DNA from: Rhodoferax sp.
GTDB taxonomy: Bacteria; Pseudomonadota; Gammaproteobacteria; Burkholderiales; Burkholderiaceae_C
Direction: 5' to 3'
Length of the DNA: 19,991 bases
NCBI GenBank assembly: GCA_020048795.1
Contig: JAIFMA010000199.1
Coordinates: forward strand, 1 to 19,991
Shown here: positions 8,336 to 15,238 of the stretch, piece by piece
Layout: each line of letters starts with the position of its first letter
Numbering within the stretch: the first letter of the stretch is position 1
The notes under the pieces: generated by a model
Databases searched by the model: none
The model's input: the letters and a program-made list of their open reading frames with translations, nothing else
What the model was told of the DNA's origin: nothing
Translations under genes and position numbers: made by a program

Positions 8336-8349
8336 CCCTGCGTGCAGGG
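8336..8349 (+). promoter_or_regulatory. Second small hairpin before livF
   Basis: CCCTG-cgtg-CAGGG makes a short stem with a tight tetraloop (6 bp if the inner C-G pair forms), 11 nt after the larger hairpin and 26 nt before the livF start. It may act with the first hairpin as a barrier to 3' exonuclease. It is short and could be chance. Confidence 0.35.
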
Positions 8350-8375
8350 TTGTTGATTGGTGAAAGCAAGGAAAT

Positions 8376-9185
8376 ATGGAACCCAACAACATCGTTCTCA
8401 ACGTCAATGGCATCGAGGTCATTTACAACCATGTCATTCTGGTGCTCAAGGGCGTGTCCCTGAATGTGCCACAGGGCAAGATCGTGGCCCTTCTGGGCGG
8501 CAACGGGGCGGGTAAAACCACCACGCTGCGGGCTATTTCCAACTTGCTCAAGGGTGAGCGTGGCGAGGTCACCAAGGGTTCGATCGAGCTGCGCGGTGAA
8601 CGCATCGAAAACCTGTCACCGGCCGATCTGGTGCAGCGCGGTGTGGTGCAGGTGATGGAAGGCCGGCACTGTTTTGCCCACCTGACGATCGAAGAAAACC
8701 TGCTGACAGGCAGCTACACCCGCAAGGACAAGGGCGAGATCGCCACCAACCTGGACAAGGTTTACAGCTATTTCCCGCGCCTGAAAACACGGCGTACCAG
8801 CCAGGCCGCCTATACCTCGGGCGGTGAGCAGCAAATGTGCGCGATTGGCCGGGCCCTCATGACCAACCCCAGCATGGTGTTGCTCGATGAGCCGTCGATG
8901 GGCCTGGCGCCGCAGATTGTCGAAGAGGTGTTTGAGATCGTGAAAGACCTCAACACCAAGGAAAAAGTCACTTTTCTGCTGGCCGAGCAAAACACCAACA
9001 TGGCGTTGAAATATGCCGACTATGGCTACATCATGGAGTCGGGTCGGGTGGTGATGGATGGTGTGGCGAGCGACCTGGCCAACAACGAGGACGTGAAAGA
9101 GTTTTACCTCGGCATGGGCGGTGGTGAGCGCAAGAGCTTCAAGGATGTCAAGAGCTACAAGCGTCGCAAACGCTGGCTGGCTTGA
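8376..9185 (+). CDS. livF: Branched-chain-type ABC transporter ATP-binding protein (LivF-like)
   Basis: A 269-residue ATPase, the partner of LivG. Walker A GGNGAGKT at 41-48, Q-loop Gln92 (VQVMEGR), signature TSGGEQQ at 148-154, Walker B MVLLDEP at 167-173 with Glu172, and AEQN at the switch position (Gln205 in place of His, as is normal for LivF). The C-terminal tail (KSFKDVKSYKRRKRWLA) is unusually basic and may be a subfamily trait. AAGGAA lies just before the start. It is separated from the binding-protein gene by 161 bp carrying two hairpins. With LivG, LivH and LivM it makes a complete importer. Confidence 0.92.
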   Translation: MEPNNIVLNVNGIEVIYNHVILVLKGVSLNVPQGKIVALLGGNGAGKTTTLRAISNLLKGERGEVTKGSIELRGERIENLSPADLVQRGVVQVMEGRHCFAHLTIEENLLTGSYTRKDKGEIATNLDKVYSYFPRLKTRRTSQAAYTSGGEQQMCAIGRALMTNPSMVLLDEPSMGLAPQIVEEVFEIVKDLNTKEKVTFLLAEQNTNMALKYADYGYIMESGRVVMDGVASDLANNEDVKEFYLGMGGGERKSFKDVKSYKRRKRWLA

Positions 9186-9254
9186 TTCATTCGACGCTTG
9201 CCGTTTTGGCGCAAGACGCTACCGACGGCCAACATTTACTACGGGAAAACCATC

Positions 9255-10511
9255 ATGACCGAATTTTTTGACGCGCTGGAAACGCGTGACAGTGCCGCGC
9301 GTGAAGAAGCCTTGCTCGGTGCCCTGCCAATTCAGGTGGCGCACGCCAAGTTGGCATCAGCCGCCTTTGCTGAGATCCTCAAGGATGTCGATCCGTCCCG
9401 CGTCAAAAGCCGGCTGGCCCTGGCTGCGTTGCCGGTAACGCGCAAACATGAGTTGCTGGAACTGCAACTTGCCGGTCGCAGTCGCGGTGGCAGCGTGTTT
9501 GGTGGCTTTAGTGCGCGGGGGTTTGGCGCCTCCATGCCACGCGTGTTTGCCAGTCCGGGGCCGATTTATGAGCCCGAGGGCACCTCAAAAGATTACTGGC
9601 GCATGGCCCGGGCGATTTTTGCCGCCGGTTTTCGTCCGGGGGAATTGATTCACAACAGTTTCAGTTACCACTTTGTGCCGGCGGGCTCGATGATGGAGAC
9701 CGGTGCTCATGCGCTGGGTTGTACGGTGTTCCCGGGCGGTACCGGCCAAACCGAACAACAGGTGCAGGCGATGGCTGAGCTGAAACCGGGGGGTTATATT
9801 GGCACCCCGAGTTTCCTCAAGATCATTCTTGAAAAAGCCGCCGAGATGGGTGTGGCGTTGCCGAGCGTGGGTAAGGCCATGTTTGGCGGTGAAGCCTTCC
9901 CACCGAGCCTGCGCGACTGGTTTACCGCGCACGGTGTCGCGGGTTACCAGTGTTACGCCACCGCTGATTTGGGCTTGATTGCGTTTGAAACCACGGCCCG
10001 TGAAGGCCTCGTGGTGGATGAAGGGGTGATTGTCGAGGTCGTGCGTCCCGGCACCGGTGATCCGGTGGCGCCCGGTGAAGTGGGCGAGGTGGTGGTGACC
10101 ACGCTGAATCCAACTTATCCGTTGATCCGATTTGGCACCGGCGATTTGTCGGCCGTGCTGCCAGGAAACTGTCCAACCGGGCGCACCAACACCCGTATCA
10201 AGGGCTGGATGGGGCGTGCCGATCAGACCACCAAAATTCGTGGCATGTTTGTTCACCCCGGCCAGATCGACCAGATTGCCAAGCGCTTTCCTGAAGTGGG
10301 CCGAGTCAGACTGGTGGTGACCGGTGAAATGGCCAATGACACCATGACGCTCAAGGTCGAGACATCCTGTGGCGGCCCGGACGCGCTGTCAGCCAAGTTG
10401 ATGGAGGCGATCCGCGACGTTACCAAGCTGCGCGGCCAGGTCGAAATCGTGCTCCCGGGGACTTTGCCCAACGATGGCAAGGTGATCGAGGATGCGCGTA
10501 GCTACCGCTGA
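9255..10511 (+). CDS. Phenylacetate-CoA-ligase-like AMP-binding protein with altered P-loop
   Basis: A 418-residue protein with the PaaK-like layout: an N-terminal ETRDSAAREEALL helix, GTPSFLKIILEKAAEMG (183-199), MFGGEAFPPSLRDWF (209-223), YATAD (234-238), GEVGEVVVTTL and IRFGTGDLS (291-299), GRADQTTKIRGMFVHP (320-335), and a possible catalytic lysine in NDGKVIEDAR (Lys409). The Ser/Thr/Gly phosphate loop expected near residue 100 is replaced by ASPGPIYEPEG, and the usual YGxSE is YATAD. It may be a distinct CoA-ligase subfamily or one with changed chemistry. ATG at 9255 is chosen because the N-terminal homology starts there; the upstream TTG extension looks unrelated. It is last in the importer block, 69 nt after livF. 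Confidence 0.85.
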   Translation: MTEFFDALETRDSAAREEALLGALPIQVAHAKLASAAFAEILKDVDPSRVKSRLALAALPVTRKHELLELQLAGRSRGGSVFGGFSARGFGASMPRVFASPGPIYEPEGTSKDYWRMARAIFAAGFRPGELIHNSFSYHFVPAGSMMETGAHALGCTVFPGGTGQTEQQVQAMAELKPGGYIGTPSFLKIILEKAAEMGVALPSVGKAMFGGEAFPPSLRDWFTAHGVAGYQCYATADLGLIAFETTAREGLVVDEGVIVEVVRPGTGDPVAPGEVGEVVVTTLNPTYPLIRFGTGDLSAVLPGNCPTGRTNTRIKGWMGRADQTTKIRGMFVHPGQIDQIAKRFPEVGRVRLVVTGEMANDTMTLKVETSCGGPDALSAKLMEAIRDVTKLRGQVEIVLPGTLPNDGKVIEDARSYR

Positions 10512-10553
10512 TTCCCGGAGTCATTTTCAAGCCCTGCGGCTCTGGCAGTGTGT

Positions 10554-10889
10554 TCAAACCCCCCAGGTTATGGCCTCATCTGCCTTGATACATTGCCGGA
10601 TCATGTCCATGAAAGGCAGGGCACGTTGGCGCAGGCTTACCACCTCGAAGCGTGGCGGTGGGGTGCTGTCTGCCAGCGCCTGGGCGATGGCCTGGCGCCG
10701 GAGGGTTTCTTCGTCGGCAATGGCCTGCGCCAATGCTGACAATGCCTGGGGCATCTGTTCCGGCAACAAAATGCCCGGGTGGCTGGGCTCGGTTTTGCTG
10801 TGCTTGCCAATGATCTCCAGCACCCGCTGGCCGCCCGGCTGCAACATAATCACGTCGCCTGAATTCCTGGATTTGAACTTGTAAAGCAT
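10554..10889 (-). CDS. DUF1840 family protein
   Basis: A 111-residue soluble protein starting MLYKFKSRNSGDVIMLQPGGQRVLEIIGK, which matches what I recall of the DUF1840 family common in Betaproteobacteria; its function is unknown. The middle (LPEQMPQALSALAQAIADEE) is helical, and the length is normal. AGGGA lies about 7 nt upstream of the ATG. Its start codon (complement of 10887-10889) overlaps the first possible ATG of the divergent aminopeptidase gene. It converges with the ligase gene, and the 42-bp gap shows no clear terminator. Confidence 0.85.
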   Translation of the reverse strand: MLYKFKSRNSGDVIMLQPGGQRVLEIIGKHSKTEPSHPGILLPEQMPQALSALAQAIADEETLRRQAIAQALADSTPPPRFEVVSLRQRALPFMDMIRQCIKADEAITWGV

Positions 10890-11985
10890 GTTTATGTCCC
10901 TGCGTCGATTAGCCTATGTTACTGGGTTGTTGCTGGTTTTGGCCCAACTGGCGGGTTGCGCTGATACGCGTTACTACTGGCAGGCCGTCAGCGGACATCT
11001 GCGGGTGATGCGGGCCGCGCGACCGGTTGATGAATGGCTCGCCAGTGCACAAACACCGGTGCGATTGCGGCAGCGGCTGACGCTGGCGCGGTCAATCCGC
11101 CGGTTTTCCGTGACCGATCTGCAACTGCCCGACAACGCCAGTTACCAGAGTTTCGCTGACTTGCAGCGCCGCCATGTGGTGTGGAACGTGGTGGCGGCAC
11201 CTGAGTTGTCACTGACACTGAAAACCTGGTGTTTTCCGGTGGCGGGCTGTGTGGGTTACCGTGGCTATTTTGATGAGGCCGAGGCGCAGGCATTGGCCGC
11301 CGAACTGCGTGCCCAAGGCATGGATGTGAGTGTTTATGGTGTGCCCGCCTACTCAACCCTGGGCTGGCTGAATGGGGCCGGGGGTGACCCGTTGTTGAAC
11401 ACCTTTGTGGATTACCCTGATGGTGAGTTGGCGCGTCTGATGTTTCATGAACTGGCACATCAGGTGCTTTACGTGCCTGACGACACTGCGTTCAACGAGT
11501 CGTTCGCCACAGCCGTCGAGCGCCTCGGCGTGGCGCAGTGGTTGGCATCGCAAGCCACGCCACAGACACGGCAAAGCTACCAGCAACTCGCACAGCGGCG
11601 CCAGGCGTTTCGGGCATTGACCCGTGAGGTGCGTCTTCGACTGGCACCGATTTATACGAGTAATACACCTCCAGCGCTTACTAGAACTGCGCTTCTAGCT
11701 ATGAAAAATGAAGTGTTACAAGATTTTCGAGTGGCTTATGCAGAGCTGAAAAAACAATGGCATGGGTACACTGGCTTCGATACCTGGGTGGCACATGCGA
11801 ATAATGCAGCGTTTGGTGCGCAGGCCAGTTATGACGACTTGGCACCAGGATTTGAAGCGCTGTTTGAGCGTGAAGGGCGCGACTGGCAGCGGTTTTATGA
11901 TGCGGTCAGACAATTGGCAAAATTGCCGGTGCCTCAGCGCGCGGCACAACTTCAACAATGGGCAAAGGAGCAATCACTTGGCTGA
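10888..11985 (+). CDS. Lipoprotein zinc aminopeptidase (COG4324/DUF2265-like)
   Basis: A 365-residue predicted metallopeptidase. Its N-terminus is a lipoprotein signal ending in a lipobox, LAGC (Cys24), so it should be anchored in the outer envelope. The zinc site HELAH is in LARLMFHELAHQ (~residues 185-196), followed by FNESFAT, whose Glu is a likely third ligand. This fits the predicted aminopeptidase family (COG4324); the peptide substrate is unknown. ATG at 10888 or 10894 may be the start; neither has a good Shine-Dalgarno. Residues ~257-275 are encoded by an AT-rich segment that looks like a dispersed repeat (separate entry). The 3' end overlaps the next gene by 8 nt. Confidence 0.85.
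   Translation: MFMSLRRLAYVTGLLLVLAQLAGCADTRYYWQAVSGHLRVMRAARPVDEWLASAQTPVRLRQRLTLARSIRRFSVTDLQLPDNASYQSFADLQRRHVVWNVVAAPELSLTLKTWCFPVAGCVGYRGYFDEAEAQALAAELRAQGMDVSVYGVPAYSTLGWLNGAGGDPLLNTFVDYPDGELARLMFHELAHQVLYVPDDTAFNESFATAVERLGVAQWLASQATPQTRQSYQQLAQRRQAFRALTREVRLRLAPIYTSNTPPALTRTALLAMKNEVLQDFRVAYAELKKQWHGYTGFDTWVAHANNAAFGAQASYDDLAPGFEALFEREGRDWQRFYDAVRQLAKLPVPQRAAQLQQWAKEQSLG
11658..11712 (-). repeat. Comamonadaceae-type dispersed repeat inside the aminopeptidase gene
   Basis: Read on the minus strand this segment contains ATAGCTAGAAGCGCAGTTCT followed by AGTAAGCGCTGGAGG, closely resembling a short intergenic repeat I recall from Comamonadaceae (pattern ATAGCTnnTAGCGC...AAGCGCTnGAGG). It has an internal dyad CTAGAA-N6-TTCTAG at 11681-11698. 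In the gene it brings rare-looking codons (ACA, CCT, CTT, AGA, CTA) unlike its flanks, yet keeps the frame. The composition shift and dyad are seen; the family identification is from memory. Confidence 0.5.
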
Positions 11986-12325
11986 CTTACATATTGTTCG
12001 CGAACACGCGCTGGGCTTGTCCAAAGCCCGAAAAATAGCTTTTCAATGGGCCGAACAGGTTGAGGCCGATTTCGCCATGGAGTGCTCCTATACCCAGGGG
12101 AAAACCAGCGATGAAGTCGAGTTTTCTCGCTCAGGTGTCAAGGGCACACTGCTCGTGACCAAAGACCATTTCGAGTTACAAGCTCAGCTCGGTTTTTTGG
12201 TAGGTGCCTTTAAACACCGGATTGAGGCCGAAATTGTGAAAAACCTCGATGCCCTGCTGGCGCTCAAGGCGCACACCAGTCACACACCCAAACCGGCACG
12301 GGTTCGGGCTGGAAAATCAGTCTGA
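11978..12325 (+). CDS. Polyhydroxyalkanoic acid system protein (PHA_gran_rgn family)
   Basis: A 115-residue protein beginning ADLHIVREHALGLSKARKIAFQWAEQVEADF, the typical start of the PHA granule regulator-like family (PF09650/TIGR02610), found with PHA synthesis genes; the molecular role is not well defined. The start is TTG at 11978: AAAGGAG lies 7 nt upstream, the family N-terminus begins exactly there, and no ATG fits. It overlaps the aminopeptidase stop by 8 nt, suggesting translational coupling. Its 3' end lies 6 bp before a long palindrome. With the phasin further right it ties the region to storage granules. Confidence 0.85.
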   Translation: MADLHIVREHALGLSKARKIAFQWAEQVEADFAMECSYTQGKTSDEVEFSRSGVKGTLLVTKDHFELQAQLGFLVGAFKHRIEAEIVKNLDALLALKAHTSHTPKPARVRAGKSV

Positions 12326-12331
12326 TCAGCC

Positions 12332-12499
12332 TAAGGGCTTGTCCACAAATAACATGCACATTTGGCTCGCCAGCTTTGGGCGCACTGCGTCGTTGCAAAT
12401 CGCCGCTTGTGCAGCAAAGCTGCACGGCGCGCTCTGCGCCTAGCATTGCATCCCAAATCCGACGGCCAAATGCACAGCTTAATTTTGGACAAGCCCTAA
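12332..12499. repeat. 168-bp imperfect palindrome, MITE-like element
   Basis: The outer 35 bp (12332-12366 and 12465-12499) are inverted repeats matching at 28 of 35 positions without gaps, each with GGGCTTGTCCA near its outer edge. The symmetry continues inward to a perfect hairpin GTGCAGC-aaa-GCTGCAC at 12409-12425, flanked by CGCC/GGCG. TA stands next to GGGCTTGTCC/GGACAAGCCC at the ends, possibly a TA target duplication. There is no coding capacity of its own. It sits between convergent genes and could also serve as a two-way transcription stop. Mobility is inferred from structure only. Confidence 0.6.
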
Positions 12500-12745
12500 C
12501 GACTCAATCAAATCGATGTACTGCTGCATCGCATCGTTGCTGCTGGTGCCCTTGAGTGCATTCCAAGCATCCCACTTGGCGCGACCGACCATGTCGGTAA
12601 AGCCCGGTCTCTTCTCTGCGTTGTCGCCGGTGCTGCCTTGTTTGTACAGGGCGTAAAGCTTGAGCAGGGTCATGTTGTCGGGGCGTTCGCTCAAATTTTT
12701 GGAGTTGGCCACTGCGGCTTCAAATTTGCTTTTCAGGTTTGGCAT
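12479..12745 (-). CDS. Acyl-CoA-binding protein
   Basis: An 88-residue protein of the ACBP family: FEAAVANSKNLSERPDNMTLLKLYALYKQGSTGD, then GFTDMVGRAKWDAWNALKGTSSNDAMQQYIDLIESL. The YALYKQ and KWDAWNALKG motifs carry the residues that bind the acyl-CoA headgroup. It would buffer and carry long-chain acyl-CoA in the cytosol. ATG at 12745 begins the family domain; the longer upstream frame crosses the divergent promoter region. The final residues GLVQN and the stop codon come from the right arm of the palindromic element, so the native C-terminus seems to have been replaced, apparently without harm to the four-helix core. It is divergent from the wax ester synthase gene, which uses acyl-CoA. 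Confidence 0.9.
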   Translation of the reverse strand: MPNLKSKFEAAVANSKNLSERPDNMTLLKLYALYKQGSTGDNAEKRPGFTDMVGRAKWDAWNALKGTSSNDAMQQYIDLIESLGLVQN

Positions 12746-12866
12746 GGGAGACGGTCTCGGTGAAGGGCATTGAATTTTCGTATCAGGGTAATACGCAGCT
12801 ATCTTACGGGCCCGTTTGCCGACAAAATAGAGAACATTCCCAAAAATTGAGTTGACTTGATTCGTT
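12746..12866. promoter_or_regulatory. Divergent control region of the ACBP and WS/DGAT genes, with three small dyads
   Basis: This 121-bp gap must hold both promoters. It contains three short palindromes: GAGAC-g-GTCTC (12748-12758), CGTAT-N7-ATACG (12779-12795) and ACGGGCCCGT (12806-12815). Any could bind a dimeric regulator such as the TetR protein encoded nearby. No pair of good -35/-10 boxes stands out. The dyads are visible; binding is speculation. Confidence 0.3.
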
Positions 12867-14354
12867 ATGGTGACACGCACGAAAATTCCCTTTACCGTAG
12901 AGCGCATGAGCAAGGTTGATACCGCCTGGCTGCGCATGGACTCACCGAGCAATCTGATGATGATCATCGGGGTGTGGATCATCAAGCCCGGTGTAACTTA
13001 CCGTGCAGTATGTGATCGCATTGAAGATCGCCTGCTCAAGTACCCCCGGTTTTCGCAGCGGGTGCAGCTAGATGCTACGGGTGCCAGTTGGGTGACCGAT
13101 AACAACTTCAGGATCAAACGCCATGTTCTGCGCGAGAAGTTGCCGGCATCTGCCAAAAAACACCCGGAGCAGGAATTGCAGCAGCGCCTGGGGGAACTCG
13201 CCGTGCAGCCGCTGGATGCACGCTACCCGCTTTGGGACTTTCGGTTGGTGGAACATTTCGACGGTGGCTCAGCCCTGTTGGTGCGCATTCACCATTGCAT
13301 TGCCGACGGGTTGGCGTTGATTTCGGTGATCCAGACGCTGGTCGATGGTGGCACCGATCCGCCGCAGCGTGCTGCCCACGGGACTCATCCGCATGGCTGG
13401 GAGGCGGCCGAAGACTGGATGTCGCACACACTGATTGAGCCGTTGACAGTCGCCGCCATCAAGGCCCTGGAGGTTGCCGGCGATGGTGCTGTGCACGCTT
13501 TCGAGGCGATAGGTGACCCCCGCAACGTGCTGGAAAAATGGCTTGAAAGCGGCCTCAGCAAAGGCAAGGCGGGTTCTGCTGATGTAGCGCGCCTGGTCTA
13601 TCAGGTGCTGCGCGATGGTGCGGCCCTGGCACTGATGGCCGACGATTCGCCAACACGCCTCAAAGGCGTGCCTGGCGTGGTCAAACGGGTGGCCTGGTGC
13701 CGTCCCTTGCCGCTGGACGAGGTGCGTGCGGTGAGCAAGGCATTGCGTTGTTCTATCAACGACGTGTTGCTGGCTTGTGTGGCGGGTGCCATGGCTCAGT
13801 ATCTCAAGGGCTTTGGAGACGCGGTGCTGGGCAAGGAAGTCCGGGCCATGGTGCCGGTAAATCTGCGCCCGATGTCGCAAGCCTACAAATTGGGCAACCA
13901 GTTCGGCTTGGCACCCGTGGTGTTGCCATTGGGGCTGGACAACCCGATTGAGCGGGTTTATGAGGTGCGTCGACGCATGTCGGAGCTTAAGGGCAGTATG
14001 CAGCCGCTGATGGCGTTTGCGATGCTGGCGATTGCTGGCGTGTTAATCAAGCCGGCGCAGGATGCCATGCTGAACCTGTTTTCAAAAAAGACCACGGCTG
14101 TCATGACCAATGTACCTGGGCCACGTGAAAAAATGAAATTCTGTGGCGCAACGCTGGACCAGGCGCTGTTCTGGGTGCCGCAGTCTGGAAGCGTGGGTCT
14201 GGGTGTATCGATTTTGAGTTACGGTGGGGGCGTACAGTTTGGCCTCATCAGCGACACCACCCTGTGCCCAGATCCGCAAGCGATCATCGACCAGTTTGGA
14301 CCAGAGTTTGAAAAGCTCAGCTTGTTGACCATGATGTTGCCTTGGGACGATTAA
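12867..14354 (+). CDS. Wax ester synthase/diacylglycerol acyltransferase (WS/DGAT)
   Basis: A 495-residue O-acyltransferase of normal family length that esterifies fatty alcohols (wax esters) or diacylglycerol (triacylglycerol) with acyl-CoA, probably at the inner membrane surface. Family marks: ERMSKVDTAWLRMDSPSNLMMI at the N-terminus (residues ~12-33), PLW near 120, the catalytic HHCIADG at 142-148 (HHxxxDG, His143 as general base), ND at 298-299 in SINDVLLACVAGAM, VPVNLRP near 329 and TNVPGP near 414. ATG at 12867 is used; ATG at 12906 is a possible shorter start. Neither has a strong ribosome site. A fatty-alcohol-forming reductase is encoded 3.6 kb downstream, favouring wax ester synthesis. 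Confidence 0.93.
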   Translation: MVTRTKIPFTVERMSKVDTAWLRMDSPSNLMMIIGVWIIKPGVTYRAVCDRIEDRLLKYPRFSQRVQLDATGASWVTDNNFRIKRHVLREKLPASAKKHPEQELQQRLGELAVQPLDARYPLWDFRLVEHFDGGSALLVRIHHCIADGLALISVIQTLVDGGTDPPQRAAHGTHPHGWEAAEDWMSHTLIEPLTVAAIKALEVAGDGAVHAFEAIGDPRNVLEKWLESGLSKGKAGSADVARLVYQVLRDGAALALMADDSPTRLKGVPGVVKRVAWCRPLPLDEVRAVSKALRCSINDVLLACVAGAMAQYLKGFGDAVLGKEVRAMVPVNLRPMSQAYKLGNQFGLAPVVLPLGLDNPIERVYEVRRRMSELKGSMQPLMAFAMLAIAGVLIKPAQDAMLNLFSKKTTAVMTNVPGPREKMKFCGATLDQALFWVPQSGSVGLGVSILSYGGGVQFGLISDTTLCPDPQAIIDQFGPEFEKLSLLTMMLPWDD

Positions 14355-14433
14355 TTCGCTATCTTGGTAATAGCATGCTGCGCAAGTACCAGTTGGGTTG
14401 GCGGCAAAAATGCTGTTTTTTCCTAAGCAGTGC

Positions 14434-15207
14434 TCAGTCTTCCAGTTCAGTCTTGGCCATTTCGACTTCAATTCGTTCAAGGGCATCGGCTGGCTTGACG
14501 CGGGCCGCTAATTGGTACAGGCGAGTGGCCTCCTCGATCATTTTTTCCCCGTCGATCATCAGGATGGCCCGCGCATACTCGACCATGCAATAAGCCGAAT
14601 CGACATTGAGTTGCAGGGCTTTTGAAAACAGCTTGAGCCCCATGTCCCGGTTGGCACCGTAGGCCATGGCACCGATCAGGGACCCCACTTTGTCAATAAT
14701 CTCGGCGTGAAAATTACCAAGCACCACATGCGCATCGGCATGGTTGGGTTCTTGTTTGATAACGTTTTCCAGCTTGGTCTTGACTTTGCTGCCCAACCCT
14801 TGCGCCAGTGCCTTGGCCACACTAATGCTCTGGCTGTAACGACCGAGTGCACAGGCGTGCCAATAATGGGCATTGACGTTCTCAGGCTCTTTGGCGAGCT
14901 GTTCTTGCGCACGTTCGGCCACCTCCAGAAACAGCGCCAGGCGGCGGTCTTCATGCTTTTCTAGGTAGGTGGCATAAACGCAGGTGGCTTTGTTGGCCAC
15001 ATTGAGCCCTGCCGGTCCCAGACTCAGGCCCAAAGTGGCTGCCGTGTGAAACTCACCATTGTGAAAATGCGCCCAAGCCTCCAGAAGACGTGGGTCTTCG
15101 GGCAAAGGTTCCCGGTCTCCGGCGTGAAGTCTGGCCCATTTCTTTTTGACAGTCAAGGCATCAAAGTTGTATTCGCCAGCATAGGGAAAAGCGGTCCATC
15201 TGACCAT
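14434..15207 (-). CDS. Tetratricopeptide-like helical repeat protein
   Basis: A 257-residue soluble protein built of helical pairs. Segments such as EPENVNAHYWHACALGRYSQ, EPNHADAHVVLGNFHAEIID and LQLNVDSAYCMVEYARAILM have TPR-like spacing of small and aromatic residues, so it is probably a protein-binding scaffold. The layout recalls TPR proteins of the RMDN type, but this is only an impression. No signal peptide or membrane segment is seen. ATG at 15207 is chosen for its ribosome site (AGGAGA, 6 nt upstream). It lies 31 nt after the tetR-like gene on the same strand and is probably the last gene of the phasin-patatin-TetR run. Its role in lipid storage, if any, is unknown. Confidence 0.7.
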   Translation of the reverse strand: MVRWTAFPYAGEYNFDALTVKKKWARLHAGDREPLPEDPRLLEAWAHFHNGEFHTAATLGLSLGPAGLNVANKATCVYATYLEKHEDRRLALFLEVAERAQEQLAKEPENVNAHYWHACALGRYSQSISVAKALAQGLGSKVKTKLENVIKQEPNHADAHVVLGNFHAEIIDKVGSLIGAMAYGANRDMGLKLFSKALQLNVDSAYCMVEYARAILMIDGEKMIEEATRLYQLAARVKPADALERIEVEMAKTELED

Positions 15208-15238
15208 TGTTGTCTCCTGATTCCCGTTATTATGGATA

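Noticed and set aside
8299..8349. The hairpins after the binding-protein gene as a Rho-independent terminator
   Set aside because: No run of T follows either stem, and livF, needed for the same transporter, lies just downstream on the same strand.
14355..14433. A terminator between the converging WS/DGAT and TPR genes
   Set aside because: Only A/T runs (AAAAA-tgctg-TTTTTT) and weak GCAGTGC pairings are seen; no GC-rich stem with a T tract is convincing.
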